The notes beneath the pieces are model-generated. The model was not told where the DNA came from. It worked only from the letters and a program-made list of their open reading frames with translations, and did no database searches. Shown one piece after another: positions 17,033-26,002 of a stretch of 64,000 bases of DNA. Position 1 is the first letter of the stretch. Every line of letters starts with the position of its first letter. The translations under genes and the position numbers were made by a program. Origin of the DNA: Arthrobacter sp. ISL-65 (GTDB lineage Bacteria > Actinomycetota > Actinomycetes > Actinomycetales > Micrococcaceae); NCBI RefSeq assembly GCF_018613795.1, contig NZ_JAGGPN010000011.1:1-64000 (forward strand). Reading direction: 5' to 3'.

Positions 17033-17956
17033 ATGGAGACGTTCACAGAGCCCGGCACCGGCCGGGGACGCAGCCAGTCAGCCCCGACCCAGGGCCGGAT
17101 CCTGGGCGGTGTCCTGACCATGACCGCCAGTGGAATCAGCAACCAGGTGGGCGCCGGCATTGGCGCACACGCGTTTTCGGCTGTCGGTCCCGCCGGGGTT
17201 GTCGCCGTGCGGCAGCTCGTTGCCGCCGCCGTGCTTCTGTCCGCTGCCCGGCCTCCCCTACACCGTTTCACCTGGCGCCAGTGGTGGCCGACGCTCCTGC
17301 TGGGCGCTGCCATCGCCCTGATGAACATTTGCCTGTACGTCGCCATCCAGCGGATCGGCCTGGGCCTTGCCGTGACGCTGGAGTTCCTAGGCCCGCTGGC
17401 CATTGCCCTAATGCGCTCGAGGACCCGGCTGGATATGCTGTGCGCGGCGTGCGCCGGCTGCGGGGTCTACATCCTGGTACTGCCCGGTCCCAGCAGCGAT
17501 TTCGCAGGCATCGGCATCGCCGTGGCCGCGGCCGTCTGCTGGGCGGCCTACATCGTCCTGAACAGGATTGCCGGGCAGCGGCTGCCGGGCCTGCAGGCGC
17601 CCGCAGCCGCCACAGCTGTTTCCCTCGTCTTCTACCTGCCGGTGACGGCGTATCTGCTGGCCCAGGGTTCGCTGGCCGGTCCTGCGCTGGGGTACTCGGT
17701 CATCGCCGGCGTGCTGTGCTCGGTCATCCCCTATGCCGCGGACCTCATGGCGCTGCGGCACGTCCAGCCCGGCTTCTTCGGCGTATATATGAGCATCAAC
17801 CCCCTGCTGGCCGCCCTCTCCGGGACACTTGTGCTGGGACAGTTCCTCGTGCTGCACGAGTGGCTGGGCATGGCGGTCATCGTCGCCACCAACGTGGCGG
17901 TCATTCTGCTCGCCGGACGCAGCAGGCGCCGCTCTTTGCCGGCATCCCGGGGGTAG
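17033..17956 (+). CDS. EamA-family (DMT) exporter, RhtA-like
   Basis: A 307-residue ten-helix drug/metabolite transporter. Two EamA repeats are visible, the first from about residue 25 (LTMTASGISNQVGAG) with RQLVAAAVLL and EFLGPLAIALM, and the second from about residue 160 (GIGIAVAAAVCWAAYIVLNR) ending with SINPLLAALSGTLVLGQFL. This branch includes threonine/homoserine exporters (RhtA) and other amino-acid efflux proteins. The ATG at 17033 is preferred over an upstream TTG. It is divergent from a LysR regulator across 70 bases, a common arrangement for LysR-controlled exporters. The substrate is unknown. Confidence 0.85.
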   Translation: METFTEPGTGRGRSQSAPTQGRILGGVLTMTASGISNQVGAGIGAHAFSAVGPAGVVAVRQLVAAAVLLSAARPPLHRFTWRQWWPTLLLGAAIALMNICLYVAIQRIGLGLAVTLEFLGPLAIALMRSRTRLDMLCAACAGCGVYILVLPGPSSDFAGIGIAVAAAVCWAAYIVLNRIAGQRLPGLQAPAAATAVSLVFYLPVTAYLLAQGSLAGPALGYSVIAGVLCSVIPYAADLMALRHVQPGFFGVYMSINPLLAALSGTLVLGQFLVLHEWLGMAVIVATNVAVILLAGRSRRRSLPASRG

Positions 17957-17976
17957 CCTAGGGGCAGGAGGGCAAC

Positions 17977-18444
17977 ATGGCTGTCAGGAGTGCGGGCCTT
18001 CTGCTGTACCGGCAGAACAGGGGGGCGGAAGTGGAAGTGTGGATCGCCCACATGGGCGGCCCCTTCTGGGAGCGCAAGGATGAACGCGCCTGGTCAATTC
18101 CCAAGGGCGAGTACCTCGAAGAGGAGGATCCGCTGGCGGCGGCACAGCGTGAGTTCGCCGAGGAAATGGGAGTCCCGGCGCCGTCCGCGGACTACGTGCT
18201 GCTCGGCACCTTCCGGCAGCCCTCGGGCAAGCTCATCACGGCATTCACGGCCGAATCCGCCTTCAAGCCCGAGAAAATCCTGAGCAACACGTTTCCGCTG
18301 GAGTGGCCCAAGGGCTCCGGAACGGTTCAGCACTTTCCCGAGATTGACCGTGCCGAGTGGATCGGTGAATCCGAAGCCCGCATCAAGCTCGTCAAGGGCC
18401 AGCTGCCAATCCTCGACGCGCTGCTCGAGCACCTCGGGGCATGA
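17977..18444 (+). CDS. NUDIX hydrolase
   Basis: A 155-residue NUDIX protein. The box is complete at about residues 48-70 (GEYLEEEDPLAAAQREFAEE then MG), with the REFAEE metal ligands. The phrase FWERKDERAWSIPKGE just before it is typical of a widespread actinobacterial subgroup whose substrate is unknown; diadenosine polyphosphates or other nucleoside diphosphate derivatives are possible. GGAGGG lies 5 bases before the ATG. Its stop overlaps the start of the next gene by 4 bases. Confidence 0.9.
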   Translation: MAVRSAGLLLYRQNRGAEVEVWIAHMGGPFWERKDERAWSIPKGEYLEEEDPLAAAQREFAEEMGVPAPSADYVLLGTFRQPSGKLITAFTAESAFKPEKILSNTFPLEWPKGSGTVQHFPEIDRAEWIGESEARIKLVKGQLPILDALLEHLGA

Positions 18445-18824
18445 CGCCAATGCGATCGGCATACCTGCATCTGGCGACGGTCGCCATGACATCCGCCGGG
18501 GACGTGCAGGCACCGGATCCTGCAGCTCCGGGCGCAGCGGTTACGCGCGAGCTGTGCGGAAGCTGGGACCACCCGCCGCCCTGCCCGCTCGCGCCGCACC
18601 ATACCCGGCCTGAGCAAAACGGGGACACCGTCACGCTGCGGATCATCTTCGCCACCGAACCGGCGAATGAGGCCCTGGTCCGCAGCCGCATCGACAGCGC
18701 CCTCCGCCAGGGAAGCCTCACCGGCCCGGATGGCCACACCAGCCATTGGGCGTTCCTGGGCGGCGGCCCGGGCGAACTCGACCCTTCCGAGGCCGAGCAC
18801 GCCCGGCGCCTCACCGGCGACTAG
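18441..18824 (+). CDS. Hypothetical protein translationally coupled to the NUDIX gene
   Basis: A 127-residue protein that I do not recognise. Its ATG overlaps the NUDIX stop (ATGA), a sign of coupling. The first half includes RELCGSWDHPPPCPLAPHHT, rich in His, Cys and Pro and suggestive of metal binding. The second half (VTLRIIFATEPANEALVRSR) looks like a small alpha/beta fold. No signal peptide is clear. The function is unknown. Confidence 0.6.
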   Translation: MTPMRSAYLHLATVAMTSAGDVQAPDPAAPGAAVTRELCGSWDHPPPCPLAPHHTRPEQNGDTVTLRIIFATEPANEALVRSRIDSALRQGSLTGPDGHTSHWAFLGGGPGELDPSEAEHARRLTGD

Positions 18825-18845
18825 CCTGCCGTTGTCCTGGCTGGC

Positions 18846-19766
18846 CTAAGCTGATTGGCCCAGGACCGTCCGGTAGATCCCGGTGTGGTCCAGGTCGCCG
18901 TCGCCTGTGTCCACCATGAGCTCGAAGGCGCCGCGGACGCTGGCGGAGAGCGGGAGTTTCAGCCCGCTGTCCTTGGCGATCTCGGCGATGAAGTTCAGGT
19001 CCTTCAGCTGGTTTTTCGCCGAGCCGCCGCCGTCGAAATCCCCGTCGATCCAGCGCTGCCCCTTCTGCCGGAGAACCTCCGAATTGGCCAGCCCGCCGGC
19101 CAGAATGGACTGCACCTTCTCAGGATCAAGGCCGGCGGCAGTCGCCAGGGCCATGGCCTCGGCCAGCGCCGTGACCGTGGCCGACACGACGATCTGGTTG
19201 CAGGCCTTGACCGTGGACCCCGCCCCCGCTTCGCCGAACCAAACGACCGTGGAACTGTAGAGCTCGAAGAGCGGCAGGAGGCGCCGCACAGTGTCGCGCG
19301 GCCCGCCGGCCATGGTGCTCAACCGGCCTTCCTCGGCTCCGATGATGCCGCCGCTGAGCGGCGCGTCCACCACCGTCACCCCGTGCCGGCTCCGGCAGTC
19401 CTCGGCGAACCGGGCCACGGCCACCGGGGACACTGTTCCGTGAATGACCAGGACAGGTTCCTCGATGCCGGCTGCCTTCCACCCGGCCAGCAGTCCGTCC
19501 CCGCCGGGGAGAAGGTCGGCGACCTGAGGCAGGTCCGGCAGGACTGTGAGGACGACGTCGGCCGCAGCCTCCGCCGGTGTGCCGGCCACCTGTCCCCCGC
19601 CGATGGCCCTGGCCTTTTCTGCGGTGCGGTTCCAGAGCGTGAGGGGAACACCGGCGGCCAGGATATTTCGGGCGATCGGGGCGCCCATCGGGCCGGTGCC
19701 CAGCAGGGCGACGGACATTGGAATCCCGGGCTTCAACTCATTCTGTGTGTCGGTCACTGTGCTCAC
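18846..19766 (-). CDS. Beta-hydroxyacid dehydrogenase (3-hydroxyisobutyrate/tartronate-semialdehyde reductase family)
   Basis: A 306-residue NAD(P)-dependent dehydrogenase. VALLGTGPMGAPIARNIL near residue 18 is the Rossmann motif, VVDAPLSGGIIGAEEGRL near 133 holds the substrate-binding SGG, and GSTVKACNQIV near 180 carries the catalytic Lys. The C-terminal helical domain includes NFIAEIAKDSGLKLP. Family members act on tartronate semialdehyde, L-threonate or 3-hydroxyisobutyrate. It starts 4 bases after the TRAP permease stop, with a GTG start and no clear ribosome site. Context points to a hydroxyacid brought in by the TRAP system. Confidence 0.87.
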   Translation of the reverse strand: MSTVTDTQNELKPGIPMSVALLGTGPMGAPIARNILAAGVPLTLWNRTAEKARAIGGGQVAGTPAEAAADVVLTVLPDLPQVADLLPGGDGLLAGWKAAGIEEPVLVIHGTVSPVAVARFAEDCRSRHGVTVVDAPLSGGIIGAEEGRLSTMAGGPRDTVRRLLPLFELYSSTVVWFGEAGAGSTVKACNQIVVSATVTALAEAMALATAAGLDPEKVQSILAGGLANSEVLRQKGQRWIDGDFDGGGSAKNQLKDLNFIAEIAKDSGLKLPLSASVRGAFELMVDTGDGDLDHTGIYRTVLGQSA

Positions 19767-19770
19767 GTCG

Positions 19771-21690
19771 TTAGAAGGGGATCAGGCCGGCCATGGCGGG
19801 CAGGAAGGTGCTGAACCACGGAACGGCGGCAAGCACCAGCAGCCCGATGAACACCGCGATGAGGTACGGCCAGAAGTGCTTGAGGCTTTTTTCCACGGTT
19901 TCGTGGCCTGTTGCGCAGGCCACGTAGAAGCCGACGCCGGCTGGCGGGGCGAACGAACCGATGCCCATGGCGATGATCAGGACCATGGCGTACTGCACCG
20001 GGTTCACGCCGAAATCCGTGGCGATCGGCAGCAGCAGGGGTGCGAAGATCAGCACGGCGGGCAGGCCCTCCAGCAACTGGCCCATGATGATCAGCAGCAC
20101 GACGGTGAACAGCATGAAGAGGACAGGCGAGTCGCCCAGGCCCGACATGAGGTCGTGGATCTGCTGGGACACCCCGGCGAGTGCAAGCGTCTGGGCGAGC
20201 GGTGAGGCTGCCGCGATGATGAACAGGACCATGCCCGCCGTCGTCGTGGTTTCCCGGAGGGTATCGCCCAGCAGCTTCTTGCTGCCGCGCCGGTAGGCGG
20301 CGGCTAGCACGAAGGCGTAAGCGACGGCGACGGATGACACCTCAGTGGGGGTGGCGAAGCCGCTGAGGATGCCCACCACCATGCCTACCGGAAGCAGGAG
20401 CGTCGGGATGGCGAAGAAGGTGGCGGAGCCGCGTGCACGCCAAGTGGCCTTCGGGCTGGACACACCGCCCTGCTTGCGGGCGCGGAGGAAGACCATGGCC
20501 ATGACCACGAGGGCCAGGAACGCGGCGGGAACGAAGCCGGCCAGGAACAGCGTGGTGGTGGAAATGGTGGTGATAGAGCCGAGGATGAGCAGGACGATGC
20601 TCGGCGGGATGGTTTCACCCATGATGGCCGAGGCGGACAGCACCGCCACCACCTCGCCGCGCGGGTACTTGCGTTCCTCGAGCATGCCCCGCATGGTGGT
20701 GCCCACGGCGGCGACGTCCGCAACCTTGGAGCCGGAAATGCCGGAGAAGATGTACATCGTCACGACGACCACCTGGAGCAGGCCGCCCCGCAGGTGCCCG
20801 ATCAGCGCGTCCACCAGCTTGGCGAGCGGCAGCGTCAGGCCGGCGGAGTTCATGACGGTTCCGGCGAGGATGAAGAACGGGATGGCCAGCAGCACGAAGC
20901 CCTTGGCGCCCGATGCCATGCCGATCGGGATGGCGCTGACCTCCGAGATGCCGCCCAGGTAGAGGTAGATGCCCGAGGCCAGGGCCAGCACGAACGCGAT
21001 CGGCAGGCCGAGGAACAGCAGGGCGAACAGGCCAACGAGAACCACGCCGAGGATCAGGTTGGGCGAGGCGTAGTAGAACAGTGGCTGGGCGAAGAGAACC
21101 GCCGCGGCCATAACCGCAGTGATGCCGGTGGCGATCAGGACCGCGCGGCGTGGCTGCCGCCAGAGCTTGAGGACGGCGAACCAGGCGATGAGCACCATGC
21201 CCAGCGCGAACGGCAGCGAGACCCAGAAGACCGGCAGCTGGAGGATCGGCGTCTTTTCCTCGAGCTGCTGGACCAGGGTAGGAATGAACAGGGCGAGGGA
21301 GCCGGCGCTCATGACGAAGACAAGGCAGTCCACGAGGGCCGCCAGGTACGGCTTCCAGCTCGCCGGCAGGCGCATGACCAGTGCCTGGACGGACATGTGG
21401 GCGCCCTTGGGGTAGGCGATGGCACCGCCGATGAAGGCGATGGTGAGCAGCGCAATCTCGGAGACTTCCTGCGTCCACAGCACGGAATCACCCGTAACCA
21501 CCCGGACCATGATGTTCAGCAGGATAACCACGAGCTCGGCGAGGATGGCCGCGCCGACGGTCCATTCCAAGGCCTTGTCCAGCCAGACCGCTCCGCTCCA
21601 GCGCGGCGCGACGTGCCCGTGGTGAAGGATCTCTTCCGCATCGGACGGAAGGACCTCTTCGAGTTCCTTGGGGGCGAGTGTATGTTCCAT
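19771..21690 (-). CDS. TRAP transporter permease, fused DctQ-DctM
   Basis: A 639-residue membrane protein combining both TRAP membrane subunits. The four-helix DctQ part covers about residues 40-165 (ILLNIMVRVVTGDSVLWTQE is typical of DctQ), and the large DctM part covers about 205-635 (GIYLYLGGISEVSAIPIGMA, SGISGSKVADVAAVG, MGETIPPSIVLLILG). It drives import of a carboxylate delivered by the DctP protein, using the Na+ or H+ gradient. I prefer the ATG at 21690 over one at 21708 because the latter lacks a ribosome site; either is possible. Confidence 0.9.
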   Translation of the reverse strand: MEHTLAPKELEEVLPSDAEEILHHGHVAPRWSGAVWLDKALEWTVGAAILAELVVILLNIMVRVVTGDSVLWTQEVSEIALLTIAFIGGAIAYPKGAHMSVQALVMRLPASWKPYLAALVDCLVFVMSAGSLALFIPTLVQQLEEKTPILQLPVFWVSLPFALGMVLIAWFAVLKLWRQPRRAVLIATGITAVMAAAVLFAQPLFYYASPNLILGVVLVGLFALLFLGLPIAFVLALASGIYLYLGGISEVSAIPIGMASGAKGFVLLAIPFFILAGTVMNSAGLTLPLAKLVDALIGHLRGGLLQVVVVTMYIFSGISGSKVADVAAVGTTMRGMLEERKYPRGEVVAVLSASAIMGETIPPSIVLLILGSITTISTTTLFLAGFVPAAFLALVVMAMVFLRARKQGGVSSPKATWRARGSATFFAIPTLLLPVGMVVGILSGFATPTEVSSVAVAYAFVLAAAYRRGSKKLLGDTLRETTTTAGMVLFIIAAASPLAQTLALAGVSQQIHDLMSGLGDSPVLFMLFTVVLLIIMGQLLEGLPAVLIFAPLLLPIATDFGVNPVQYAMVLIIAMGIGSFAPPAGVGFYVACATGHETVEKSLKHFWPYLIAVFIGLLVLAAVPWFSTFLPAMAGLIPF

Positions 21691-21802
21691 GTTTTTCCAG
21701 ACTGTCATCGTTGAAAGCGGGATGCTGAGTGCGGGGATGATGTTCGAGGGATGGTATTCGAGGACCGGGGCGCCGGACGGGCGCTCCGGCCCTCGAAAGG
21801 GG

Positions 21803-22825
21803 TTACTTGGCTGCGGCGATCGCTTGGTCGAAGAATTCCTTGCCGATCAGCTTCGAGAAGTCCGGGTAGAGGCTCTTGGAAACGGCCCTGAACTGCTCGA
21901 GGCCGGCGGCGGTGGGCTCGTTGGCCTTCATGCCCTTGGCGGTGAGCTCGGCCAGCTGCTTCTCCGACTGCTCCGTGTCGTATTCGGTCTTGAAGGTGGC
22001 GGTCTCAACCGAGGCGTCCGTCAGGATCTTCTTCTGGTCCTCGTTCAGCGAGTCCCACTTCTTGGAGGACAGAGCCAGGACCCAGGCATCGTTGATGTGG
22101 TGCGTCAACGAGACGTACTTCTGGACTTCCGAGAACTTGTTGGTCCAGGGCACCTCGATCGGGTTTTCCTGGCCGTCGATCGTGCCGGTCTGCAGGCCGG
22201 TGAAGACCTCGGAGAACGCCATGGTGGTGGGACTCGCGCCCAGCTTGCCGAAGAAGTCCGTCCACAGGGGGTTGCCCGGCACGCGGATCTTCAGGCCCTT
22301 CAGGTCCGACGGCTGCTCGATGGGACGTTCGGAGTTGGTGATCTGGCGTCCGGTCCGGGTGAGGAAGGACAGGGCGACGGTGTTCTTCTCCTTGAGCTTT
22401 TCCTTGAGGACCTCGCCTGGCTTGCCGGCCAGGAACGCAGCCTCTTCCTTCGTGTCATCGAAGAGGTAGGGAATGCTGATTGCGTTCATTTCGGGCACCA
22501 CCGACGCGTACACCGATGTCGACAGGATCAGCGCGTCCAGCGACCCGCCCTGCAGCCTCGTGACGGCGGCGTTCTGGTCGCCGCTGAAGCTCGTACCGTT
22601 CGGCACCACCGTGACAACCACAGAGCCGTTGGAGGTCTTCTTCACCTGGTCGGCGAAGTGCTGGGCGGAGACACCCACCGAAGAGGTCAGCGGGTCCGGG
22701 ATGGACAGCTGGATCTTGGCCACCGGCGAGCCGCCGCCGGGCGCCCCTGAGGCGCAGCCGGCGAGGACGGAGGCGGCGAGGGTGCATGCCAGCACTCCGG
22801 TGAGGGCGCGGGTCTTCGAGTTCAT
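21803..22825 (-). CDS. TRAP solute-binding lipoprotein (DctP family)
   Basis: A 340-residue DctP-type binding protein. The lipobox LAGC is at residues 20-23, so it is a lipoprotein on the outer face of the membrane. Family segments include ADQVKKTSNGSVVVTVVPNG, LKGLKIRVPGNPLWTDFF near 170 with the conserved carboxylate-binding Arg, and DGQENPIEVPW near 212. AAAGG lies 8 bases before the ATG. It is 112 bases from the DctQM gene and 47 bases from the upstream SAF oxidoreductase, all in one operon. The ligand is probably an organic acid or sugar acid. Confidence 0.92.
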   Translation of the reverse strand: MNSKTRALTGVLACTLAASVLAGCASGAPGGGSPVAKIQLSIPDPLTSSVGVSAQHFADQVKKTSNGSVVVTVVPNGTSFSGDQNAAVTRLQGGSLDALILSTSVYASVVPEMNAISIPYLFDDTKEEAAFLAGKPGEVLKEKLKEKNTVALSFLTRTGRQITNSERPIEQPSDLKGLKIRVPGNPLWTDFFGKLGASPTTMAFSEVFTGLQTGTIDGQENPIEVPWTNKFSEVQKYVSLTHHINDAWVLALSSKKWDSLNEDQKKILTDASVETATFKTEYDTEQSEKQLAELTAKGMKANEPTAAGLEQFRAVSKSLYPDFSKLIGKEFFDQAIAAAK

Positions 22826-22872
22826 GTGATGCCTTTCTTCATTGGAAGGAGTCTTGTGAGTCGCGGGGTGAG

Positions 22873-24225
22873 TTAGGAGGTCAGTGCGGCTTCGGCGACG
22901 AGCGCCTCGGTTTCGCGGCGCAGCTCGAGGGCCTGGGAGAGCGACTCATCCATGATGACGTCTTCCCAGCGGACGGTGGCACCCTTGGCGACGTCGGCAC
23001 GCAGCTCGACGTGGTGCGCCAGGGCTACCGGCAGGGCGCCGATTTCGACGGAGTGCTTGGCCGAGACGAGTTTGCCCCAGACGGTGAAGCCACCCTCGCC
23101 GTCGAGGAACTCGCCAACCTTCAAGTCCTTCTTGGCGGTGGCAACGACGTCACCGAAGAAGCCGACGGGCGAGCCGGTTGCAATGCCGCGGAGGGCTGCG
23201 TTGGCGATCGAGACATTCAGCTCGAGGCCCACGTAGTGGTACGGACGGTACAGCGCTGCGTACTGGCCGGTGGGGTCCGGGTGCCACGGGTATTCGTTGA
23301 AGCAGCCGGAGACGTAGCCGTTCGTGGCCTTGACGACGACGAACACGCCCTCCTGGGTGTTGTGGCTGATCCAGCTGCCGTCGCGGTTGACGCTTGACAT
23401 GACGTCCACGCTTCCCTCATGCGCCAGGGCACCCCCGACGTCGGCCGGGCGGCAGATGGTGGCGATCTCCTCCACGTCGCCCGGGGTGAAGGTCAGTCCG
23501 GAGTCCGACGGCGTGAGGCCTGCACCGTTGGCGACGGCGGCCATCTCGATGGAGGCCTTGGTGCCGTCACGGAAGGAGGTGTGCATGTACGGGTTGAGCT
23601 GCCCGGAGTCGGTGAGCTCCTTGGAGAACTCCCAGTTTTCCCAGACGTTGTCCGGGTTCATCTCGTGGTAGTGCTCGAGGTACTTGGCGCCCTTGCCCGC
23701 ACAGACCACGTCGAAGCCGCTGGTCCGGGCCCAGTCCACCAGTTCCATGATGAGGGCGGGCTGGTCGCCGTACGCCATCGAATACACGACGCCGGCCTCT
23801 TCCGCGCGCTTGGCGAGGGCTGGACCGGCGAGCGCGTCGGCCTCGACGGTGACCATGATGATGTGCTTCTTGGTTTCGATCGCCCGCAGCGCGTGCTTTA
23901 CGCCGACGATCGGGTTGCCGGTGGCTTCAACAATGACGTCGATGTCGACGTCGAACAGCTCGTCGGCGTTTGCCACGATGGTGGTGGAGCGGTTCTCCAG
24001 CGCGGTGGCGATGTCCGGGGCGATCTGGCTCTGGGGCCAGCCGACCAGCTCGAAGGCGCCCTCAGCCCGCTTCACATTGATGTCAGCGATGGCCACAACG
24101 TGGATGCCCGGGATGTTGTTTGCCTGGGCGAGGTACATGGTGCCGTACCGTCCGGCACCGATGAGGCCCACACGAATGGGACGGCCCTGGTTCTCGCGGT
24201 CGCTAAGAAGCTTGTGAAGGTTCAT
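22873..24225 (-). CDS. Rossmann oxidoreductase with C-terminal SAF domain (homoserine-dehydrogenase-like)
   Basis: A 450-residue protein. The N-terminal NAD(P) site is VGLIGAGRYGTMYLAQANNI near residue 20, followed by DVIVEATGNP near 97. The catalytic-like domain is in the middle, and an SAF domain lies from about residue 355 (KDLKVGEFLDGEGGFTVWG). This homoserine-dehydrogenase-like/SAF architecture occurs in catabolic operons for branched or short sugar acids, but I cannot name the reaction. It is the first gene of the TRAP operon, divergent from a LacI repressor. I chose the ATG at 24225, with GAGAGA upstream, instead of an upstream start that would run into the operator region. Confidence 0.85.
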   Translation of the reverse strand: MNLHKLLSDRENQGRPIRVGLIGAGRYGTMYLAQANNIPGIHVVAIADINVKRAEGAFELVGWPQSQIAPDIATALENRSTTIVANADELFDVDIDVIVEATGNPIVGVKHALRAIETKKHIIMVTVEADALAGPALAKRAEEAGVVYSMAYGDQPALIMELVDWARTSGFDVVCAGKGAKYLEHYHEMNPDNVWENWEFSKELTDSGQLNPYMHTSFRDGTKASIEMAAVANGAGLTPSDSGLTFTPGDVEEIATICRPADVGGALAHEGSVDVMSSVNRDGSWISHNTQEGVFVVVKATNGYVSGCFNEYPWHPDPTGQYAALYRPYHYVGLELNVSIANAALRGIATGSPVGFFGDVVATAKKDLKVGEFLDGEGGFTVWGKLVSAKHSVEIGALPVALAHHVELRADVAKGATVRWEDVIMDESLSQALELRRETEALVAEAALTS

Positions 24226-24322
24226 GGGGATCTCTCTGATTGATGTCTGACCGAAGAGGGACAACCTCCACTGTGGGGGGTGGAGCACCTCGTCGTCGCT
24301 GCTGCTGTGATCTGGGTTACCG

Positions 24323-24340
24323 AGTGGAACCGGTTCCACT
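24323..24340. promoter_or_regulatory. Perfect 18-bp LacI-type operator
   Basis: AGTGGAACCGGTTCCACT is a perfect CG-centred palindrome in the divergent region between the TRAP operon and the LacI gene. It is a textbook LacI/GalR operator and probably controls both sides. Confidence 0.85.
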
Positions 24341-24408
24341 TTTGTACCAGTCAGTGTTAAGCTGTGTCAACAGATGTCGGTGAAACGCGCCGGCCGCAAG
24401 GAGGAGCA

Positions 24409-25455
24409 TTGAAGAAGGCGCCCACTATCCGCGATGTGGCGGCAGCGGCGGGAGTCTCGGTGTCCGTGGTGTCGCGGGTGCTTAACCCCGAGTCTGGTCC
24501 GGTCGCGCCGGCCAAGCGCGAACAGGTCCTGAATGTCATCCGTGAACTCGGGTACCGCCCCCGCGCCGCGGCACGTGAACTCAGCGCGGGCCACGCCCTC
24601 ACCGTCGGCCTGGTGGTCACGGACCTCGCCAACCCGTTCTTCGCCCAGCTGGCGGACCGCGTGGTGTGGGAGGCCCGCAGCCACGGCGTTCAGGTTGTGG
24701 TCATGACCACGCAGGAGGACCCGCACCTTGAGGCCGAATCCCTGGACACGCTCCTGGACCGCTCGGTCGGCGGCGTCATCGCCACGCCAACGGGCGGAAA
24801 TGTCGAGAAATGGGATCGCCTGCGGGACCTCGGCGTAAACGTGGTTTTCGTGGACCGCGCCATTGCGGAACTCAGCGACGTCGACGTCGTCAGCATCGAA
24901 AACTCCGACTCGGCCCGGCGCGCAACCGATCACCTCATCGCCCTAGGCCACGAGCGGATCGCCCTCATCACCGGCCCCGCGAGCACGTCCACCGGGCGTT
25001 CGCGGATCGGCGGCTACCGGGCCGCCCTCGAAGGCGCTTCGATAAGTCTCGATCCCATGCTGGTCCGGCACGTTCCCTTCCGCGGAGACGGCGGGGGCGA
25101 CGCCGTCGGATCCCTCCTTGCGTCCCCGGATGCCCCCACCGGACTGATCGTGGCGAACACCGCCCAGGTGCAAAGCTCGGTCCGGCGCCTCGTCCAGATG
25201 GGCGTCCGGATACCCGACGACCTCTCGGTTATCGTCTTTGACGACAACCCATGGACCGAACTGACAAGTCCCCCGCTCAGCGCGATCCGGCAGCCCATCG
25301 GCATGCTCGCGCTGCACTCCCTTGAACTCGTCCTCGGACGAATGCAGGGCCGGCTTCCCGCCGGCGCCAGGACCATCGAGGTCATGGCGGATTTCGTGCC
25401 GCGCAGCAGCTGCGCTGCCCCTGCCCGCTCCGCCACCAAGTCCGTAACCAGATAA
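24409..25455 (+). CDS. LacI-family regulator of the TRAP cluster
   Basis: A 348-residue LacI/GalR repressor. The HTH is at residues 5-27 (TIRDVAAAAGVSVSVVSRVL), and the effector domain follows from about residue 63 (TVGLVVTDLANPFFAQLADR), with VIVFDDNPWTELTSPPLSAI near 280. I chose a TTG start at 24409 because AAGGAGG lies 4 bases upstream, against an in-frame GTG at 24364 that has no ribosome site. It is divergent from the TRAP operon across an 18-bp palindrome and precedes a small ABM gene on the same strand. Confidence 0.9.
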   Translation: MKKAPTIRDVAAAAGVSVSVVSRVLNPESGPVAPAKREQVLNVIRELGYRPRAAARELSAGHALTVGLVVTDLANPFFAQLADRVVWEARSHGVQVVVMTTQEDPHLEAESLDTLLDRSVGGVIATPTGGNVEKWDRLRDLGVNVVFVDRAIAELSDVDVVSIENSDSARRATDHLIALGHERIALITGPASTSTGRSRIGGYRAALEGASISLDPMLVRHVPFRGDGGGDAVGSLLASPDAPTGLIVANTAQVQSSVRRLVQMGVRIPDDLSVIVFDDNPWTELTSPPLSAIRQPIGMLALHSLELVLGRMQGRLPAGARTIEVMADFVPRSSCAAPARSATKSVTR

Positions 25456-25470
25456 GGAAAAGGAAAACCC

Positions 25471-25782
25471 ATGACCGTAGTTGTCACCGCCATGTTCACG
25501 CCCAAGGAAGGCGCCTTCGACGACGTCGTGGCTGCCCTCTCCCCCGCCATCGCGGAGGTCCACGAGGAGCCGGGCTGCGAACTGTACGCCATCCACGAAG
25601 CCCCGAACGGCCAGATCGTCATGATCGAAAAGTGGGAGAGCGCCGAGCTCCTCGACGCCCATGGCGCCGGCGACGCCGTCAAACGCTTGAACGCCTCGCT
25701 TGAGGGGCTCCTGGAGGAGCCGGTGGAAGTGACACGGCTGGCCGCGATTCCCGCGGGCACCAGTGCTCAAGGCGCCCTCTGA
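25471..25782 (+). CDS. Small ABM-fold protein (putative quinol monooxygenase, YgiN-like)
   Basis: A 103-residue protein of the antibiotic-biosynthesis-monooxygenase (ABM) superfamily. VTAMFTPKEGAFDDVVAAL at the start, then EVHEEPGCELYAIHEAPNGQ and IVMIEKWESAELLDAH, give the usual ferredoxin-like dimer pattern with the conserved EPGC and EKWES motifs. It sits 15 bases after the LacI gene, with AAGGAAAAGG before the ATG. Members act as cofactor-less monooxygenases or isomerases; many in catabolic operons have no known role. Confidence 0.85.
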   Translation: MTVVVTAMFTPKEGAFDDVVAALSPAIAEVHEEPGCELYAIHEAPNGQIVMIEKWESAELLDAHGAGDAVKRLNASLEGLLEEPVEVTRLAAIPAGTSAQGAL

Positions 25783-25791
25783 CCTGAAGAA

Positions 25792-25833
25792 CGACGGCGC
25801 CCCCGCCTGTGTATTCAGGCGGGGGCGCCGTCG
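25792..25833. terminator. 18-bp perfect hairpin without T-tract
   Basis: CGACGGCGCCCCCGCCTG pairs perfectly with its complement around a TGTATT loop. It follows the ABM gene by 9 bases. There is no T-tract on the plus strand. The left arm also lies inside the LacI relic on the other strand. Confidence 0.7.
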
Positions 25834-25970
25834 AGCCCCGGACTACCAGTTCCGGGTCCACGAGCATCGTTTGGACCGGCAGTTCCGGATCCTTCATGCG
25901 GTCCAGCAGGGCCTTCGTGTCCAGATGATCAGGGAAGCCACACCACTGCGTCTTCCGGCCGGGAGAATCA
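25825..25970 (-). pseudogene. Relic of a LacI-family C-terminus
   Basis: The minus strand reads LDTKALLDRMKDPELPVQT, then LVDPELVVRGSTAPP. The last part is the standard end of LacI/GalR repressors. There is no HTH or effector core upstream, and no stop directly after STAPP, because the frame runs into the terminator hairpin and the ABM gene. About 45 codons remain. Confidence 0.55.
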
Positions 25971-26002
25971 ATAGTTCTATTGGCCGGTCGAGCCTGACAG
26001 CC

